The position numbers and the translations under genes were made by a program. Shown in pieces: positions 14,537 to 16,231 of a stretch of 16,231 nt of DNA; positions within the stretch are counted from its first letter, which is position 1; the number at the start of each line of letters is the position of its first letter. The notes beneath the pieces are model-generated. The model was given only the letters and a program-made list of their open reading frames with translations. It was not told where the DNA came from and did not search any database. Location of the stretch: assembly GCA_002403445.1 (NCBI GenBank), contig DHHU01000052.1, forward strand, positions 27,270-43,500. The letters run 5' to 3'. The stretch comes from Salinisphaeraceae bacterium UBA4764 (lineage in GTDB: Bacteria; Pseudomonadota; Gammaproteobacteria; Nevskiales; Salinisphaeraceae).

Positions 14537-16231
14537 TCAGTGTGCCTGTTGCCAATTGTCGGCAATGCCGGTTTCAGCGATCAGCGCCACATCCAGCGTT
14601 GCGACGTTTTCCATGGCTTTTGTAATCCGCCAAGCGCAGTCGTCGACCGCATCGGCCGGAACTTCAAAAACCAATTCGTCATGAACCTGCATCACCATAT
14701 GCGCCGGTAAGTCGGTCTCGGCGTGGACCGCAAGCATCGCTTTCTTGATCAAATCGGCTGCCGTGCCTTGCAATGGGGCATTGATTGCGGCCCGCTCGGC
14801 CGCCTGACGACGGGTGGCCTGGCGGGCATTGATGTCGGGGAGATACAGCCGGCGACCGAACAAGGTCTCAACGTACCCCTGAGCCCTGGCTTGGGTTCGG
14901 GTGTCGGTCATGTAGCGCTCAACGCCAACGAAACGTTCAAAAAACCGCTTGATATACGCGCTGGCTTCATCGCGATCTACATCAAGCTGGCGCGATAGAC
15001 CATGCGCTGACATGCCGTACATAAGGCCAAAGTTGATAGCCTTGGCTGCACGGCGATGATCTGCCGTGACGTCGCCCAGTGCGACGCCGAACACTTCAGC
15101 GGCTGTGGCGGCGTGTATATCGCGCTTTTCGTTGAAAGCGGCGAGCAGGCCAGGGTCTCCAGACAAATGCGCCATGATCCGCAGCTCGATCTGCGAGTAG
15201 TCGGCCGCCAAAATCTTCCAGCCGTCCGGCGCGATGAATGCTTCGCGAATCCGCCGGCCAGATTCGGTACGGATGGGGATGTTCTGCAGGTTAGGATCGG
15301 ACGACGACAAACGTCCGGTCGCCGTGACGGCCTGATGATATGACGTGTGAATACGGCCCGTTTGTGGATTGATCTGACCGGGCAGTTTATCGGCGTAGGT
15401 CGAGCGCAGTTTAGACAGCTCGCGCCAGTCAAGGATCAGTCGCGGCAGATCGTGCTGGTCGGCCAACTCTGCCAACACGTCTTCCGCAGTCGAGGGCGCG
15501 CCCTTGGGCGTCTTGCGGATGATCGGCAGCCCGAGCTGATCAAACAGGATGGTTTTGATCTGGTTGGGCGATCCAAGATTGAACGATTCACCTGCCGCCG
15601 TGTAGGCCGATTCGGCGAGTGCCTGCATGCGCTCGCCGAGTTCTCGGCTGATGTGCTGCAACAGTTCATCGTCCACCAAAACCCCGGTGGCCTCGATATC
15701 GGCCAGTACACGCAGCAGCGGGATCTCGATCTCGGCGTAAAGCTTAGCCTGGATCGGCTGTTCGGTCAGTCGTCGCTGCAACTCGTAATGAATTTGCAGC
15801 GTGACGTCGGCGTCCTCGGCGGCATAGGGTCCAGCGGTCTCCAGATCAAGTTGATTGAACGTCAGTTGTTTGGCGCCCTTGCCGGCGACATCTTCGAACT
15901 TGATCGTTGCGCGGTTCAGATAGGTGTGAGCTAACGAATCCATATCGTGGCGCGTGGCCGTGCTGTTCAGTACATAGGAGGCCAGCATGGTGTCGTGGGA
16001 TAAGCCGCAGAGCGCGATATCATGACGGCGCAATACGTTGACGTCATATTTAATGTGTTGGCCGACCTTGGGCTTATCCGGGTCGGCGAGGATCGGGCCC
16101 AGCTCGGCGCGTACCCGATCCAAGCCAAGCTGATGGGGTGCGTCAGGGTAGTCGTGCGCAACTGGTAGATACCAAGCCTCGCCTGGCCGGACCGCAAATG
16201 ACAACCCCACCAGGTTGGATTGCATGGCCGA
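14537..16231 (-). CDS. polA: DNA polymerase I, C-terminal part (cut by window edge)
   Basis: The visible 564 codons cover most of the 3'-5' exonuclease domain and the whole polymerase domain of DNA polymerase I, which fills repair gaps and replaces Okazaki primers. Exonuclease landmarks are KYDVNVL and [11 protein letters not shown], which retains the Exo III aspartate, so proofreading looks intact. Polymerase motif A is DYSQIELR, motif B is [14 protein letters not shown] and motif C is [10 protein letters not shown], with all catalytic aspartates present. The 5' nuclease domain and the true start lie beyond the window; the frame is open through the last base. The gene converges on engB. Confidence 0.97.
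   Translation of the reverse strand, partial: SAMQSNLVGLSFAVRPGEAWYLPVAHDYPDAPHQLGLDRVRAELGPILADPDKPKVGQHIKYDVNVLRRHDIALCGLSHDTMLASYVLNSTATRHDMDSLAHTYLNRATIKFEDVAGKGAKQLTFNQLDLETAGPYAAEDADVTLQIHYELQRRLTEQPIQAKLYAEIEIPLLRVLADIEATGVLVDDELLQHISRELGERMQALAESAYTAAGESFNLGSPNQIKTILFDQLGLPIIRKTPKGAPSTAEDVLAELADQHDLPRLILDWRELSKLRSTYADKLPGQINPQTGRIHTSYHQAVTATGRLSSSDPNLQNIPIRTESGRRIREAFIAPDGWKILAADYSQIELRIMAHLSGDPGLLAAFNEKRDIHAATAAEVFGVALGDVTADHRRAAKAINFGLMYGMSAHGLSRQLDVDRDEASAYIKRFFERFVGVERYMTDTRTQARAQGYVETLFGRRLYLPDINARQATRRQAAERAAINAPLQGTAADLIKKAMLAVHAETDLPAHMVMQVHDELVFEVPADAVDDCAWRITKAMENVATLDVALIAETGIADNWQQAH

Noticed and set aside
1..16231. CRISPR arrays, tRNA or rRNA genes
   Set aside because: No regularly spaced direct repeats and no cloverleaf or rRNA signatures were seen.

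Overview
The window looks like a piece of a gammaproteobacterial chromosome of moderate G+C. The evidence is a cytochrome bo-type quinol oxidase (cyo) tail, a Kch-type potassium channel, OpgH, RarA, a fused ManC, and convergent engB and polA, an order also found in enteric bacteria and pseudomonads. I cannot name the genus. Coding density is low, about 73 percent in intact genes. Several gaps hold recognisable gene fossils, so the genome appears to be losing genes.

Left part (1-5700): the end of a cyo operon (cyoC, cyoD, no cyoE after them) converges on a minus-strand Kch-like channel gene. That gene is divergent from opgH (osmoregulated periplasmic glucan synthase) and a P-loop nucleoside/nucleotide-kinase-family gene. 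An OhrR-like MarR regulator follows, with the sensing cysteine at position 22.

Middle (5700-11080): an orphan ribitol 2-dehydrogenase gene sits behind a promoter whose -10 box overlaps the palindrome TACAATTGTA. Next come about 1.5 kb without an intact gene, which contain a decayed integrase-core transposase on the minus strand. Then come rarA, a frameshifted ComEA-like helix-hairpin-helix remnant, and an MtnC-family HAD protein that has lost key catalytic residues.

Right part (11090-16231): on the minus strand, a dsbA-like gene is broken by an in-frame TGA. Its preserved tail overlaps the start of manC by one base. engB (plus strand) and polA (minus strand, cut by the window edge) face each other across about 600 bp. 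This gap is the most interesting part of the window. On the polA strand it shows a sigmaE/AlgU-like promoter, four hairpins (two with CUCCC-type loops), a pyrimidine tract and a strong intrinsic terminator. That is the layout of an Hfq-type small RNA of about 165 nt, in the position held by Spot 42 in E. coli and, as I recall, ErsA in Pseudomonas.
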